Below, in pieces: positions 7,320 to 18,298 of a DNA stretch of 46,526 nucleotides. The notes under the pieces are model-generated. The model searched no databases. It had not been told where the DNA came from and worked only from the letters and a program-made list of their open reading frames with translations. Source of the DNA: Deltaproteobacteria bacterium (GTDB taxonomy: Bacteria > Myxococcota_A > Polyangia > JAAYKL01); contig JAFGXQ010000042.1 in the NCBI GenBank assembly GCA_016936575.1, forward strand, positions 1 through 46,526. Direction: 5' to 3'. The position numbers and the translations under genes are program-made. The number at the start of each line of letters is the position of its first letter. The first letter of the stretch is position 1.

Positions 7320-10300
7320 TCAGGGAACCGTGATTTCAACCGTGTTGGAGAGGGCGCTTTCGTTTCTGGCTTCGTCGAACGCGCTAATGACCGCGCAGTA
7401 CGTACCCGCCGCAAGACCGCTGATTCGAGCCAACTCGGCGCTTCCGGTTTCGTCGGGGATATACGTTTCCACCTCGGTCGCCGAGCCTTCAGCAAACGGA
7501 CACGTGCTGTAGCGCAGATAATAGCTGTCTGCGGTGCCGACCGCAGCATCATCACCGGTGGCTGTCCATGTAATCACCACTGTACCGGGATCGCTCTGGG
7601 CATGAAGTATTTCCACTTCGCTCATCACTGCGTAGTAGTAGTCGTTGTCATCAATTGCCAGCTCTGTGGCCGCCACCTCCACATACCGCATCGCGGTTAC
7701 CGGGAATATTGTGTCAATCGACTCACCGGCTTTCGCCACGAGGTCATCTCCCGTATACACAGTCGTCCACTGTAGGCCATCCACACTGACTCTGACTTCC
7801 AGCCCCACCGGGAAGAGATGAACAAACGAATCATCGGGCCGGAAACGCATCTCACCCACCGGATACACCGCCCCCAAGTCAAGCGTCACCGACTGCTCGT
7901 CCGCCGAATCCTGCGCGGCCGTAACCCAGGAGGTATTGACATCACCGTCGGCCAGATTGTCTGCCACGTACTCCGGTGCCTGTTCGCTGGTCCACTCCTC
8001 GGCCACACCCAGCAGTTTATCGCCGTCTTCGCTAACCACATGGGCATTCAAATCCGTAATCGCAGAAGGCGGGGTGCTGTCCGGCGCGGCATTGGTCCGT
8101 ACCTGCGCAATATTTGACAGATATGAAGAGGCACCTTTTTCATCGATGACCACCAAGGCAAAGTGATAGCGCGTACCCGCATCCAGTCCGGTCACTTTCA
8201 CACTCTGCGCAGTTCCCGCAGCTTGTGGAACCGGCATACCCGTGACTTCCGTTGCGAACGGGAAATTCTCCAACGTCAGCGACCAGGGTGCATACCGCAG
8301 TTCATACGAAGCGGCGGTTCCGCTGCGGCCGTCATCCCCTGTTGCCGTCCATGCGAGCGTAATCGATGTTTTGGTAACACCTGAACTATGCAAATCCGTC
8401 ACAATCGCCGGCTGGGCATCTTCGCTCATCGCGGTCGCCACTTCAGAAATCTCACCGATATTGTCAGCTTCATCCACTGCGCGCAGGGCCCAGTAATAAC
8501 GAGTTTCGCCTTTGAACCCAGACATGGTAACACCCTGCGGTGTATATGCTTCCGCCGGTTCCACACACTCAATCACCATTGACGAAACCAAATCCAAATC
8601 CGACGCGTCAAATGGATTTTCAGCATAGAACACCTCATAGTATGTGGCCGTTCCCACCATCATATCATCTCCGGGCGCAATCCAGGTCAACGTGGTACGC
8701 CCACTGATGGTTGCGGCGCCGAACACTTCCATGCCGCTTAGAACGGTGTAGTACAAACCGAAGTAACTCTTCTCCGGGTCAAACGAAGTCACCCGCACAA
8801 ACTGAGCAAGCGCGGGGTCGAACCCGAATGTCATCCACGACTCCGTGTGCGCGGTAAATCCTTCAACCGTCAGTACATCCACCCATTCCTCACCGGTTTC
8901 ACTGACCGATATGGTGAAGTTCTGCGGGAAGAGATGAATATAATCCGCATTGGGCAGCAACCGAACGCGATCCACTTCAACGATTTCGCCCAAATCCAGC
9001 ATCAGCCATTCTTCCTGGGGAATGCTGGATGCATCCGATACCCACATGGTTGTTTCATCGTCGTCGATGGTGTTTTCCGCGCCCAGGATATCCACCAGCT
9101 GCGAAGACACCGTCGCGCTCAGCGCCGGAATGTTTCCGGTGAAACTGTTGGTCGTATTCGCATTCAGATTCTGCGGTGCAGCCGGCGGTGTTTCATCGAG
9201 TGTCATCACTTCAGCCACATTCGACATGGCGCTGACGGCGCCCTTGTTGTCGATGGATTTGATGGCAAAGTAATACAACGTGGATTCATTCAGACCGGAA
9301 ACCGTCGTCGTTTCGGGTGTTCCCGCTGCAGCAGGCACGGGCGCGCCGGTGAATCTGGGGGCGCTGTAGAAATTTTTATCCGTAATTTTAAACATGGCGT
9401 AACGGATGTCGTATTCCACTGCCTTGCCCAAATCGCCTACATCGAAAGGTGCCGTCCAGGTCAATACCACTGAACGCGGACGAATGGCTTCCCCTTCCAA
9501 ATCCGTTATCGCTTCAGGAGCCACCGGTGCGGTCTCACCGGATGCACAGGGAGAAATCAGTCCCACATTTCCGACTTCGTCCACCGCGCGAATACCGATG
9601 TAATACAGCGTCTCGCCTTCCAGCCCTTCGATATTGAACAACTCCAGCGAACCGGAGGGACGCGGTTTAATCTCATTTTCAACCACCGTCGCGCTGTCCC
9701 AGTTGGCTTCGGTCACGCACTCAAATGCGTAGCGAATTTCATACCGGGTTGCGGTTCCCACATCGCCGTCGTCACCGGTGGCCGTCCAGTCCAGTCGCAG
9801 ACTTCCCGGTTTGACACCCTCACTCACCTCCAGCGGGTCAATCTGACCCGGCGGGATAACATCCTGTGTGTAGGCTTCGAGTAGATTCGAGATAGGCGAC
9901 CAGTTTCCACGATCGTCCACTGTCTTTATTGCGACATAATACGTAGTACCTGCTACCAACCCCTCAATCGTGGCTGATTCACTGCTTCCCGGCGGCTGGG
10001 GCGCGGGAATCGAATAGGGCATGGCATCATTGAAGTTGGTTTCAAAAATCGGTAACAGGCTGTACCGCAAATCATATCCGGACGCCAATCCGAGGTATTC
10101 GTCATCCCCAACGGCGGTCCATGCAATGCTGATGCTCGTCATCCCGATGCCGACCTGTTCCAGATCATCGATTGCGGCGGGCGGTACGTCGGGGGTTCGC
10201 GCCGGTGCATCGTTCGACACGGCCGACCAGTTGCCCTCGTCGTCCACGGCCTTGATGGCAAAATGGAGCAGTACTTCATCGGGCAATGAATGCGCCGTGA

Positions 10301-13300
10301 ATTTGGCTTCGGTCCCCGCCGTTTTGGGAACCGGCTGGGTCGCCGTCGGTGCGGCGTCAGCAAAATTTTCAGCCGTAATCGGCGCGAATGACCATCGCAG
10401 ATCATATGCCGATGCCTGGCCGAAGGTATCGTCGTCACCAGGGTGCGTCCAGGTCAAGTCCACGGTTCCACGGCTGCTGCCGGTTTTCGCGAACAGATTC
10501 CATATCGTTGCCGGAGGCACTCCGTCCGCAGTAATGGTACACGCGGAATTCGACACACGGCCGATATTGTCACGCTCGTCTATCGCACGAAGCGCGAAAC
10601 AGTAATTGATACCTTCCTGCAACCCACCAATCGTCGTCATCTGCAAGGTGGTACCCGGCGCGGGAGTCAAATCGACCGTCGCAAGCGTCGCATCTTCAAA
10701 ATTCTCCGGGGTGATCGGATCATACGAATACCGGAACTCGTACGTGGTGGCGATTCCTTCCATGTCGTCGTCACCCGGTGCACTCCACTGCAGCAGAACA
10801 GTCGAATTTCCCAACTCATAGGAGTGGGTTTCCACCACTTCCAGGTCTGTTGTTTTCCCGGGAATTTCATCTCGGGTTCGCGACGACGGCACGTTCGAAA
10901 CCGCCGACCAGTTTCCTTCGGTATCTGCGGCTTTAATCGTCACAAAATATTCCGTTTCGGGGTTCAGGCCGGTCAATACCACCGACTCCATCTCACCGCT
11001 GGGATGCGGAACCAGACCCACCGGTGTCACCGACAATGCATTCTCAAAATTCATCGCCGTAATCGGTGTGGTCGATACGCGAATATCATAGCGGTCCGCC
11101 TGTCCGATGGGACCGCTGTCCCCCGGTGCGGTCCAACTAAGGAAGAGTGTTCCCCAGGTTTCGAAATCGGTATCCACCACCAAATCGGTTATCGCCAGCG
11201 GCGCCACGTTGTCACCGGTGTGGCCGACCGCATTATTCGAAATCCCGCTTCGGTTGCCTGCCGCATCCACTGCAACAACAGCAAAGTAATAGTCGGTGTC
11301 GCCCTTCAGCCCGGTGACCACCATTTCTTCCGTTGTTCCCGCATTGCCGGGAATCGGTACACCGGTATATATTCCGGCATCACTCCAGCTAGTTTTATTG
11401 ATGCGCTCTTCGTAAACGCGCAACTCATACTTGGCCGCTTTTCCGTCCTTCCAATCCCCACCGGGTGCGGTCCATGTCAACGATGCAGAGTTGGTGGAGA
11501 TGCTGTCAATATGCAAATCCACCACTGTTGCAGGGGGCACCCCCGGCGTAAACGCACAAGGTGAATTCGAAATGCCGGAGCTGTTGCCCACCGTGTCGGT
11601 CGCTTTCAGTGCGAAGCAGTACTTCGTTTCGGGCTCCAGGTCAGTCACCTCGAAGAATTCGGGCAACCCCGCTTCACGCGGAGTGCCGATACCCGCCAAC
11701 GCCGCTGTAGCATTGAACGTCGACGCGGTAATCGGTGCCACATGATGGCGCAAATCGTATGACGCCGCGCCGTCTTCGCCGTCGGTGGTCGCCGGTGCCG
11801 TCCATGAAAGCTCGATGGTGTCAAACCGGGTCGGTGCTTCGTACACTTCGATTTCGGCAATCGCATTGAAGAATCCGAAACTCGAAGACGGCGTTTCGAC
11901 AATTTCAAGCCGAATCGAATCCGCCATCACCGCACCGATGCTCCACTCTTCAAAGGACGCATTCTCATCGTCTATATAGAAGAAATCTTCATTAATGACC
12001 GTTTCCCACAGACCATCGCCCTCTCGAACCTGAACCATAAAGCTGACCGGGAACATATCTTCATAACCGGCTGCCGGAAGTATTCGAACATCGCTGAGCA
12101 GGGTCGGTGCCGCCAATGCGAATTCCACAAACTCGGTCTGCATCTCCGCCTGTTTATCAGACAGCCATGCAGAAGAATGGTCGCCGTCCACCAGCATATC
12201 CGCGCCGGCGGTTTCCGCAAACGCGCTGCTGACATCCTGTACCTCCAGCGGAAGCGAATCGTCATCGCTGTAATCCACCGGAATCGCCTGCAGGTCGGTA
12301 ATATTCAACGGAGGGGTGTCTGTTACCGTCTGGAAATGAATCATATTTGAAATCAGAGACACCGAGCCCTCGTCATCGTGAACACGCAGCGCGAAGAAGT
12401 AGTCGCTCCCCGGGTCAAGGTCATTCACCGTTATGGTTTCCGTCGTTCCAGACACGCCCGGTGTAGGAACAGAGAAAACGATATTCGCGAGATGCCAGTT
12501 ATTGATGGACAGCGGTGTTTTCGAGTACCGCAAATCGTACGATACCGCCTGTCCATCGGTGCCGTCATCACCGGTGGCGGTCCAGCGCAGCGTGGCACTG
12601 GTTTGGGTCACATTCGATGCCGCCAAATCATTCACCGGCGCCGGAGGGTTATATACGGCTTCGAGATACGCCACATTCGACATCTCAGACCAGTTACCTG
12701 ACGAATCCTGTGTTTTCAGCGCGAAGAAGTGATCTTCCCCCCAGTCCAAATCCGCGATGGTGTGGACTTCAAACATTCCGCCATTGAGCGGCTGCGCAAT
12801 CGCCACCTGGGCAGCCGCATCAAAATTTTCTTCGGTAATCAGCTCCAGCGAGTGGCGCAAATCGTATGCATACGCCTTGCCATCCCACCCATCATCACCG
12901 GGAGCAATCCACTGCAAATCCACATCAAAATCAGAGGTGGGGCCGTTTATCTCCAGTTCGCTGATCACCACTTTGGACGGTTGGTTGCATTCGGTCGGCT
13001 CATTGCACGATGCCGAACCACGAAGAGATACATCGATTTTCACGTACCGAGCCGCCACCATATCGAAGTTCCATTCCAGCCATTCCCCGGATTCAGCCTC
13101 CTGCCCCTCCACCGTTACCACCGGCTGCCAGTTGATATTGTCTGCGCTTACGGAGAGAACAAAATCTCTGGGAAAATTCGCGGCCATGTTTCCGTACACC
13201 GCCGGGTTCAAACGGAACTGATTGATGCTGCGGGCGACGCCCAAGTCCACCGTTACCCACTCCGGAAGTTCCGGCGGCAACTCTTCTGTAATCCACATGG

Positions 13301-16193
13301 TCAGTGCATCACCGTCGAACAAATTCCGGGCCGCATACAGTTCTGCCAAATGGCTGGAAGAATCGATTACTTCCCCAACCCAGCGAACCCGCTGCAGCGA
13401 ATCGAACACATGCAGGTTTTCCACCCTGGCGGGAGGGGTCTCATCAAACATATCCAGCTCTGGGCTCAACTCCACAACGTTAGATATACCGCCCATGTGT
13501 CCCTTTTCATCCACCGCGGCAATGGCCAGATAAATCGGCTCACTCGCATGCTGCAAGTCCGTGATTTCAAACATTTCGTTCGTGCCCGCCGGCAGCGGCG
13601 TCGGAATACCATCGACCGGGTTCGCATCCCCGAAATTACCGGCGTGGAGCGGGTTCAGGCTCCAGCGCAGCGCGTACGTCGCGGCCTGTCCTTCATACCC
13701 GTTGTTTCCGGGGGCATTCCACGTGAGAAATATCTGCCCATTCATATTGGATAGAATTTCCAAATTGGATACTGTACCGGGCAGAATCGTCGACGTTGCC
13801 GCCGCGACCACATTCGACATCATTGAATAATTGCCTACTTCATCCACCGCGCGAACCGCAAACCAGTAAGTGGTTTCCGCTTCCAACCCATCCACGATGA
13901 GTTGCTCCAGAACCCCTGATGCGGAGGGAGAATCCCAATTCACCAACGTGGCATTTAAAAAGTTCTCCTGCGTAATCGGCTCTGTGGAGTACCGAACTTC
14001 ATATCGTTCGGCCACGCCGTTCCCCGGGTCATCGCCGGGGGCGGTAAAAGTAAGCTGCACCGCGTCGGGCACATCAGAGGGAGCAAACACTTCTATTTCA
14101 CTGACGCCCGTGTACATAAATCCCGAGTCATATCCACTGGTGGTCAGAATACGCAACCGCAAATGCGCCGCGGTCACCGAGGGAAACGCCAGGTCAATTT
14201 TTTCGTCCACGTCGTCAATCACTACATTGCGAAGTCCGGCAACCACGGTCCATGAAGAGCCGTCGTTCGAAACCTCGATGTCAAAATCCACCGGGAAAAA
14301 CTCCGGATACGCGGCAACCGGAGACAACATCACCCGCTCAATGGTGGACGGCTGATTAAAATCGATAATCAGATACTCTTCTGCTGAATCTTCTGAAGGC
14401 GCTGCCAACCAGGCGGTGGCGGTGCTTCCATCGTACGCGTTCTCCGCCTGATAGAATGTGGACGCCTCGCTGCTGGCGGTATGAACCGAACCCGATACCG
14501 GCGGCCCCGGAACGGTGGTTGCGCGCAAATCGATTACCTGGGGCGGCGACAATTCATCTTTGGGAAGCATGGTCGCCTCATTCGAAGGCAAGCTTACATT
14601 GCCGGATTTATCAGTGGCATAACATACAAAATAATAGGGAACGCCGTCCTGCAATCCTTCAATGATAGTCATGTTCTGATCGCCGGGGACCAGCACTTCC
14701 CACAGATACTGCCCGGGCGCCGGCCCCCACTCGCAAGTGTACATGGCCAAACCCGGGTCATCCACCGGGTCCCAGGTTAATATCGCATCGTTCTGATCTC
14801 CCGGCTCGGCGACCAGGTTTTCCGGTGCGGCCGGCGGTTCGTCATCTTCGGACAGCATACGGTACGCGTTGATTCTGCCTTCACAGGCGGATTTGTATTT
14901 CAACGCGGAGGCCGGGTCACACGTGGCAATCAACCGCTGCTTCACCTTGGCTGCAGAGGCATCGGGATTCACCGCCCAATACATGGCGATCACCCCCGCC
15001 GCATGCGGCGCCGCCAGCGATGTACCGCTTTTATAGCCATAGCCGCCACCCATTGTGGTGGTTGGTATGTCCCTGCCCGGGGCAACCACGTCCACATTCA
15101 TTTTGCCCCAGTTGGAGTAATCGAAGGGGGTGTCTTCTTTCCAGGATGCGCCGACTGAAATGATATTGTCATGACCGTACGCGGCCGGATACTGAGGCTG
15201 TTTATCAATATCTTTGGCGTCGTTTCCCGCTGCCGCCACCAAAATGCCCCCGGCTTCGGCATACCTGTCGATAACATCAGCAAAGTAGTCGGAGTAACAC
15301 CCACTGCATCCCCAACTGGCGTTCACCACACGAATGTTCATTTCGGCGGCGTACAAAATACTTTCCGCCGCATCCATCAACGTTCCGCTGCCGCTGGCGT
15401 TGATGAATTTAAGGGGGGCAATTTTCACGTTCCAATTGATTCCCGCAACCCCCTTGGCGTTGTTCCCCACCGCACCGATGACCCCCGATACCGCGGTACC
15501 GTGACCGCCTTCATCCGTCGAATCATTGTCACCGTTTTTCCAGTCCCAGCCGTGAACATCATCCACGTACCCGTTCTGATCATCATCAATGCCGTTACCG
15601 GGAACCTCGCCCGGGTTTTCCCAGATATTGCCGACAAAATCTTCATGAGTGAAGTCAAGCCCGGAATCGCTCACTCCGACAACCACATCCGCCGCGCCGG
15701 TGGTAATATCCCATGCTTTTTCCGCATCAATGATGGCCAGATTCCATTGCTCGGTAAACATGGGGTCGTTGGGGGTGAGATTCACAGACACCACATAATT
15801 GCGCTCCGCAACCTCGGTGATGCCGTCAGACATCAACTGCGAAATAACCACATCGGCAGTGACTTCTTTGGGCAGCAGCACCCGGTAAATGCCCAGCTGT
15901 GTGGCCATGCGGGAATCCTTGTTCACCACTTCAGCGCCGTATTTTTTCAGCTCGCTTTCCAACGCGGATAGACTGGTATTGTCACCGATTTTGACCACCA
16001 CTTCATGGGCCAGATACTCAGTACCGTCACCGGTGCGCAGCGTTTCGTCCTCGTAGGCGACTTTTTGCGTCTTCTGGCAAGATACCGAAAACAGAATTGC
16101 GGTGAATAGCACAAATGCGGTGAACATCCCGAAAGCGGAGGGTTCGCATGCGTTCCGTGCATTGCTGATTTGAAGAGTACGTCCGTGTGTCAT
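7320..16193 (-). CDS. Giant subtilisin-like (S8) surface lipoprotein with FnIII and discoidin-like domains
   Basis: A 2957-aa predicted extracellular protease. The signal peptide ends in SVSC with Cys39 as probable lipid anchor. A propeptide-like region (about 60-140) precedes an S8 domain with the full catalytic set: Asp176 (GVSDSGLD), His231 (GGHGTAVSG), oxyanion Asn324 (AAGND) and Ser392 (SGTSLAAPHAAG). From about residue 453 to the end run 16 FnIII-like domains with a recurring WTAPGDDG…G.A..YDLRYS signature. Five are interrupted between strands A and B by a discoidin (F5/8 type C)-like domain of about 140 residues, at roughly 14085-14500, 12945-13405, 11840-12280, 8720-9150 and 7605-8040. 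The ATG at 16193 follows GAGG; a later ATG at 16127 would shorten the signal n-region. It probably degrades or binds surface glycoconjugates or proteins; the substrate is unknown. The gene is intact over 8.9 kb. Confidence 0.9.
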   Translation of the reverse strand: MTHGRTLQISNARNACEPSAFGMFTAFVLFTAILFSVSCQKTQKVAYEDETLRTGDGTEYLAHEVVVKIGDNTSLSALESELKKYGAEVVNKDSRMATQLGIYRVLLPKEVTADVVISQLMSDGITEVAERNYVVSVNLTPNDPMFTEQWNLAIIDAEKAWDITTGAADVVVGVSDSGLDFTHEDFVGNIWENPGEVPGNGIDDDQNGYVDDVHGWDWKNGDNDSTDEGGHGTAVSGVIGAVGNNAKGVAGINWNVKIAPLKFINASGSGTLMDAAESILYAAEMNIRVVNASWGCSGCYSDYFADVIDRYAEAGGILVAAAGNDAKDIDKQPQYPAAYGHDNIISVGASWKEDTPFDYSNWGKMNVDVVAPGRDIPTTTMGGGYGYKSGTSLAAPHAAGVIAMYWAVNPDASAAKVKQRLIATCDPASALKYKSACEGRINAYRMLSEDDEPPAAPENLVAEPGDQNDAILTWDPVDDPGLAMYTCEWGPAPGQYLWEVLVPGDQNMTIIEGLQDGVPYYFVCYATDKSGNVSLPSNEATMLPKDELSPPQVIDLRATTVPGPPVSGSVHTASSEASTFYQAENAYDGSTATAWLAAPSEDSAEEYLIIDFNQPSTIERVMLSPVAAYPEFFPVDFDIEVSNDGSSWTVVAGLRNVVIDDVDEKIDLAFPSVTAAHLRLRILTTSGYDSGFMYTGVSEIEVFAPSDVPDAVQLTFTAPGDDPGNGVAERYEVRYSTEPITQENFLNATLVNWDSPSASGVLEQLIVDGLEAETTYWFAVRAVDEVGNYSMMSNVVAAATSTILPGTVSNLEILSNMNGQIFLTWNAPGNNGYEGQAATYALRWSLNPLHAGNFGDANPVDGIPTPLPAGTNEMFEITDLQHASEPIYLAIAAVDEKGHMGGISNVVELSPELDMFDETPPARVENLHVFDSLQRVRWVGEVIDSSSHLAELYAARNLFDGDALTMWITEELPPELPEWVTVDLGVARSINQFRLNPAVYGNMAANFPRDFVLSVSADNINWQPVVTVEGQEAESGEWLEWNFDMVAARYVKIDVSLRGSASCNEPTECNQPSKVVISELEINGPTSDFDVDLQWIAPGDDGWDGKAYAYDLRHSLELITEENFDAAAQVAIAQPLNGGMFEVHTIADLDWGEDHFFALKTQDSSGNWSEMSNVAYLEAVYNPPAPVNDLAASNVTQTSATLRWTATGDDGTDGQAVSYDLRYSKTPLSINNWHLANIVFSVPTPGVSGTTETITVNDLDPGSDYFFALRVHDDEGSVSLISNMIHFQTVTDTPPLNITDLQAIPVDYSDDDSLPLEVQDVSSAFAETAGADMLVDGDHSSAWLSDKQAEMQTEFVEFALAAPTLLSDVRILPAAGYEDMFPVSFMVQVREGDGLWETVINEDFFYIDDENASFEEWSIGAVMADSIRLEIVETPSSSFGFFNAIAEIEVYEAPTRFDTIELSWTAPATTDGEDGAASYDLRHHVAPITASTFNATAALAGIGTPREAGLPEFFEVTDLEPETKYCFALKATDTVGNSSGISNSPCAFTPGVPPATVVDLHIDSISTNSASLTWTAPGGDWKDGKAAKYELRVYEERINKTSWSDAGIYTGVPIPGNAGTTEEMVVTGLKGDTDYYFAVVAVDAAGNRSGISNNAVGHTGDNVAPLAITDLVVDTDFETWGTLFLSWTAPGDSGPIGQADRYDIRVSTTPITAMNFENALSVTPVGLVPHPSGEMESVVLTGLNPETEYFVTIKAADTEGNWSAVSNVPSSRTRDEIPGKTTDLEVVETHSYELGNSTVLLQWSAPGDDDMEGIATTYEFRYSYDPITPENFEDATLATVDLTPAPGTTLQMTTIGGLQEGINYCFALRAIDERDNIGRVSNSACTITADGVPPATIWNLFAKTGSSRGTVDLTWTHPGDDDTFGQASAYDLRWSFAPITAENFADAAPTATQPVPKTAGTEAKFTAHSLPDEVLLHFAIKAVDDEGNWSAVSNDAPARTPDVPPAAIDDLEQVGIGMTSISIAWTAVGDDEYLGLASGYDLRYSLLPIFETNFNDAMPYSIPAPQPPGSSESATIEGLVAGTTYYVAIKTVDDRGNWSPISNLLEAYTQDVIPPGQIDPLEVSEGVKPGSLRLDWTATGDDGDVGTATRYEIRYAFECVTEANWDSATVVENEIKPRPSGSLELFNIEGLEGETLYYIGIRAVDEVGNVGLISPCASGETAPVAPEAITDLEGEAIRPRSVVLTWTAPFDVGDLGKAVEYDIRYAMFKITDKNFYSAPRFTGAPVPAAAGTPETTTVSGLNESTLYYFAIKSIDNKGAVSAMSNVAEVMTLDETPPAAPQNLNANTTNSFTGNIPALSATVSSQLVDILGAENTIDDDETTMWVSDASSIPQEEWLMLDLGEIVEVDRVRLLPNADYIHLFPQNFTISVSETGEEWVDVLTVEGFTAHTESWMTFGFDPALAQFVRVTSFDPEKSYFGLYYTVLSGMEVFGAATISGRTTLTWIAPGDDMMVGTATYYEVFYAENPFDASDLDLVSSMVIECVEPAEAYTPQGVTMSGFKGETRYYWALRAVDEADNIGEISEVATAMSEDAQPAIVTDLHSSGVTKTSITLAWTATGDDGRSGTAASYELRYAPWSLTLENFPFATEVTGMPVPQAAGTAQSVKVTGLDAGTRYHFALVVIDEKGASSYLSNIAQVRTNAAPDSTPPSAITDLNAHVVSEDGDKLLGVAEEWTSEQAPEYVADNLADGDVNTSWVTAAQDSADEQSVTLDLGAVYPVGEMRFRPDDSFVHLFPVGLEVRVSVDGLQWTTVYTGDDLVAKAGESIDTIFPVTAMRYVEVAATELAIDDNDYYYAVMSEVEILHAQSDPGTVVITWTATGDDAAVGTADSYYLRYSTCPFAEGSATEVETYIPDETGSAELARISGLAAGTYCAVISAFDEARNESALSNTVEITVP

Positions 16194-16447
16194 CTCTGGC
16201 CTCTTTGCGTTGCGGCATTTTGCTACAATTGAAAAAGTTTACTCATAGCGTTTTCAGTGCAAGGATGCGGCCAGTTCTTATTATTTGAAATCATTTGGTT
16301 TTTAGTCATTTTTCGTTTTTTTTTGAGGTCAAAAATCACGGAGGGGTGTCATGACCAACTATTGCTCAATTGACCCACACCCCCGATAGAACCCAAACAA
16401 ACCGATTCCTTTTCGGAGAACAGACCTATTTTTCGTAGCTTACGACA

Positions 16448-18298
16448 TCATCGCGACGAATGTTTTGCCCACTTTTCAACCCGCTTTGCCAGGTCGACGA
16501 CATCACCGATGTTTCCGTAGCGCCATGCTGCGTACGCTCGAAGCAGGGATATTGCTTCACTCTGATTTTCGGGCAGGCGGGCGAGACGCTTCGCCCAATG
16601 TTCCAGAGACTCATGCTTCTCTCTGGGGAGCTGACGCTGAAGGGCCGTTTCAAGCTGGACAAACAGCGCATGAGGCGCTCTGTAATCCAAACGATACAAC
16701 TCATTCAGGGCATCTACGCCGCGGCGAAATACGCGAACCAGCAACCAGAACACCCCCAGCCCGGCGATTGCAGCCGGCCATACCCAGCGATTCAACCCGG
16801 CGAGCCATGAAATAAGTCCAGAAATCCGCACGCCCGCCGTATCCATCCAATGACTTACGCTGCCCGCTGAATCCGCCGCGCCCGGCGGCGTAGCGTCCAC
16901 CGTCACCCATCGACCGTTGACCCAGGACTCACACCAGGTGTGCGCATGTCGTTCACGAACCATGTAATATGAACCGACGGCGTTATATTCTTTCATTTGG
17001 TATCCGGCCACAACACGAGTGGGAATACCCGCCGTGCGCGCAACCAATGCATACGCAGAAGCGAAGTATTCACAATGCCCCTGCTTGTTTCGAAACAGAA
17101 AGTCCAGCACGGCATCCGCGTTCGCCTTGCGCGAAAACGACAACGAGTACCGATATTGTGTGGTCAACGCGTGAATAATGCGGTCAACAGTTTGCCTACC
17201 GTCCGCAGCGCCGCGAACCCAGCTGTCCGCCAGCGGCTGAATTCTCACCCGTAATATCGGGGGAACCGAGGTATCCTCTGCTGTGGGCGGTTTCGATTGC
17301 AGTGCGTTCATGCCCGATCGAATATAGTATTGCTCAACGTCTTTCCCCCTCGGTAATGTCAGTATCGCAAATTGATTTGCCGTCACCGGGGCGAAAGTAG
17401 CCACCCTCGATGTATCAAGAGGTGCAAAAATCCGTTCGGTCGGCTTCGCCGCGATCACGTGTAACCCGTAATTCTGTGGGTTCCCTGGTTTCGACGTTCC
17501 TATCTTTTGTTCTGTTACCTCTTCCCCGTTGCTCCAATGGCCCGAGCGGTAGCGGTTGTACACCACACCACGAAGATACTGCGACTTTGGTCTGGTTGTA
17601 TATACTCGAAACATCACCTTCGATGAAATCAGCATATGATCCAGCGCCCCCAGCGACAGCACGGGACTGAACCCGGATGTGCGAATAGACATTGAATCGA
17701 CGAAACGACTCACGCTCCATTCGTATGCCCGGGGAATCGCCAGCGTCAACCCCGCTGACACCAACGAGGCGACCGATAACACAATCACCCATGTCAGCCA
17801 GCGTTGGCGGGACTGTTCTCGTTTTCGTACAGGGGTCACCTGTGCGCGCCAAATGCCGGCCAACGTGGCGACCGTTGCGGTGCTCACAATGCCTATGTAC
17901 ACAGCGCCACCGTGTCCGATGCCGAGAAAGAGCACTCCGAAAAACAACCCCATGGCGTCCCCTGTATGGGTGAACAGCGCGTTCTTCATTGGTTGCCGCA
18001 TGCTCACAACACCGATACAAAAAGAAACGCCCATTTTCCCGGGCAAATACAATGTCGTTGTTTGTGTCTCAACCAATTCGGGAAGAATCATTCCAAACCA
18101 CAGATATACAAATCCACCCCACAGCAGTATGGCGATCAACTGCCCGTAGGTATCCAACTCTCTTCGCGGCACCAATGCGCTCATCACGGACACCACCGCC
18201 AACAGAAACGCTTCTCCCCACGCATTGCCGAGAATCCCCAGACCGAAGGAACAGATCAGAAGCGCGGGAATCAACGTCATGCGGCGCAACCTGCTCAT
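16448..18298 (-). CDS. TgpA-like membrane protein with periplasmic transglutaminase-like domain
   Basis: A 616-aa inner-membrane protein of the DUF3488/transglutaminase-like (TgpA) family. Several membrane helices fill the first 190 residues, followed by a periplasmic region with the papain-like triad: Cys409 in GHCEYFAS, His in RERHAHTWCESW and Asp in WVTVDATPP. One more membrane helix (WVWPAAIAGLGVFWLLV) and a cytoplasmic helical tail follow, as usual for the family. The ATG at 18298 has GGAGGAG ahead of it and overlaps the DUF58 stop as ATGA, indicating translational coupling. In other bacteria MoxR, DUF58 and TgpA genes travel together; a chaperone or peptide-crosslink role at the envelope is proposed but not settled. 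Confidence 0.88.
   Translation of the reverse strand: MSRLRRMTLIPALLICSFGLGILGNAWGEAFLLAVVSVMSALVPRRELDTYGQLIAILLWGGFVYLWFGMILPELVETQTTTLYLPGKMGVSFCIGVVSMRQPMKNALFTHTGDAMGLFFGVLFLGIGHGGAVYIGIVSTATVATLAGIWRAQVTPVRKREQSRQRWLTWVIVLSVASLVSAGLTLAIPRAYEWSVSRFVDSMSIRTSGFSPVLSLGALDHMLISSKVMFRVYTTRPKSQYLRGVVYNRYRSGHWSNGEEVTEQKIGTSKPGNPQNYGLHVIAAKPTERIFAPLDTSRVATFAPVTANQFAILTLPRGKDVEQYYIRSGMNALQSKPPTAEDTSVPPILRVRIQPLADSWVRGAADGRQTVDRIIHALTTQYRYSLSFSRKANADAVLDFLFRNKQGHCEYFASAYALVARTAGIPTRVVAGYQMKEYNAVGSYYMVRERHAHTWCESWVNGRWVTVDATPPGAADSAGSVSHWMDTAGVRISGLISWLAGLNRWVWPAAIAGLGVFWLLVRVFRRGVDALNELYRLDYRAPHALFVQLETALQRQLPREKHESLEHWAKRLARLPENQSEAISLLRAYAAWRYGNIGDVVDLAKRVEKWAKHSSR

Noticed and set aside
10443..13754. 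Long plus-strand open frames (up to 373 codons) inside the giant protease gene
   Set aside because: They lie antisense to an intact gene with clear domain repeats, have no recognisable motifs and show the Arg/His-rich composition of shadow frames.
16194..16447. Terminator or promoter signals in the gap between the giant protease and the TgpA-like gene
   Set aside because: Only a 7-bp ggggtgt/acacccc pair with a 27-base loop and no U-tract was found, and no pair of hexamers with good spacing.
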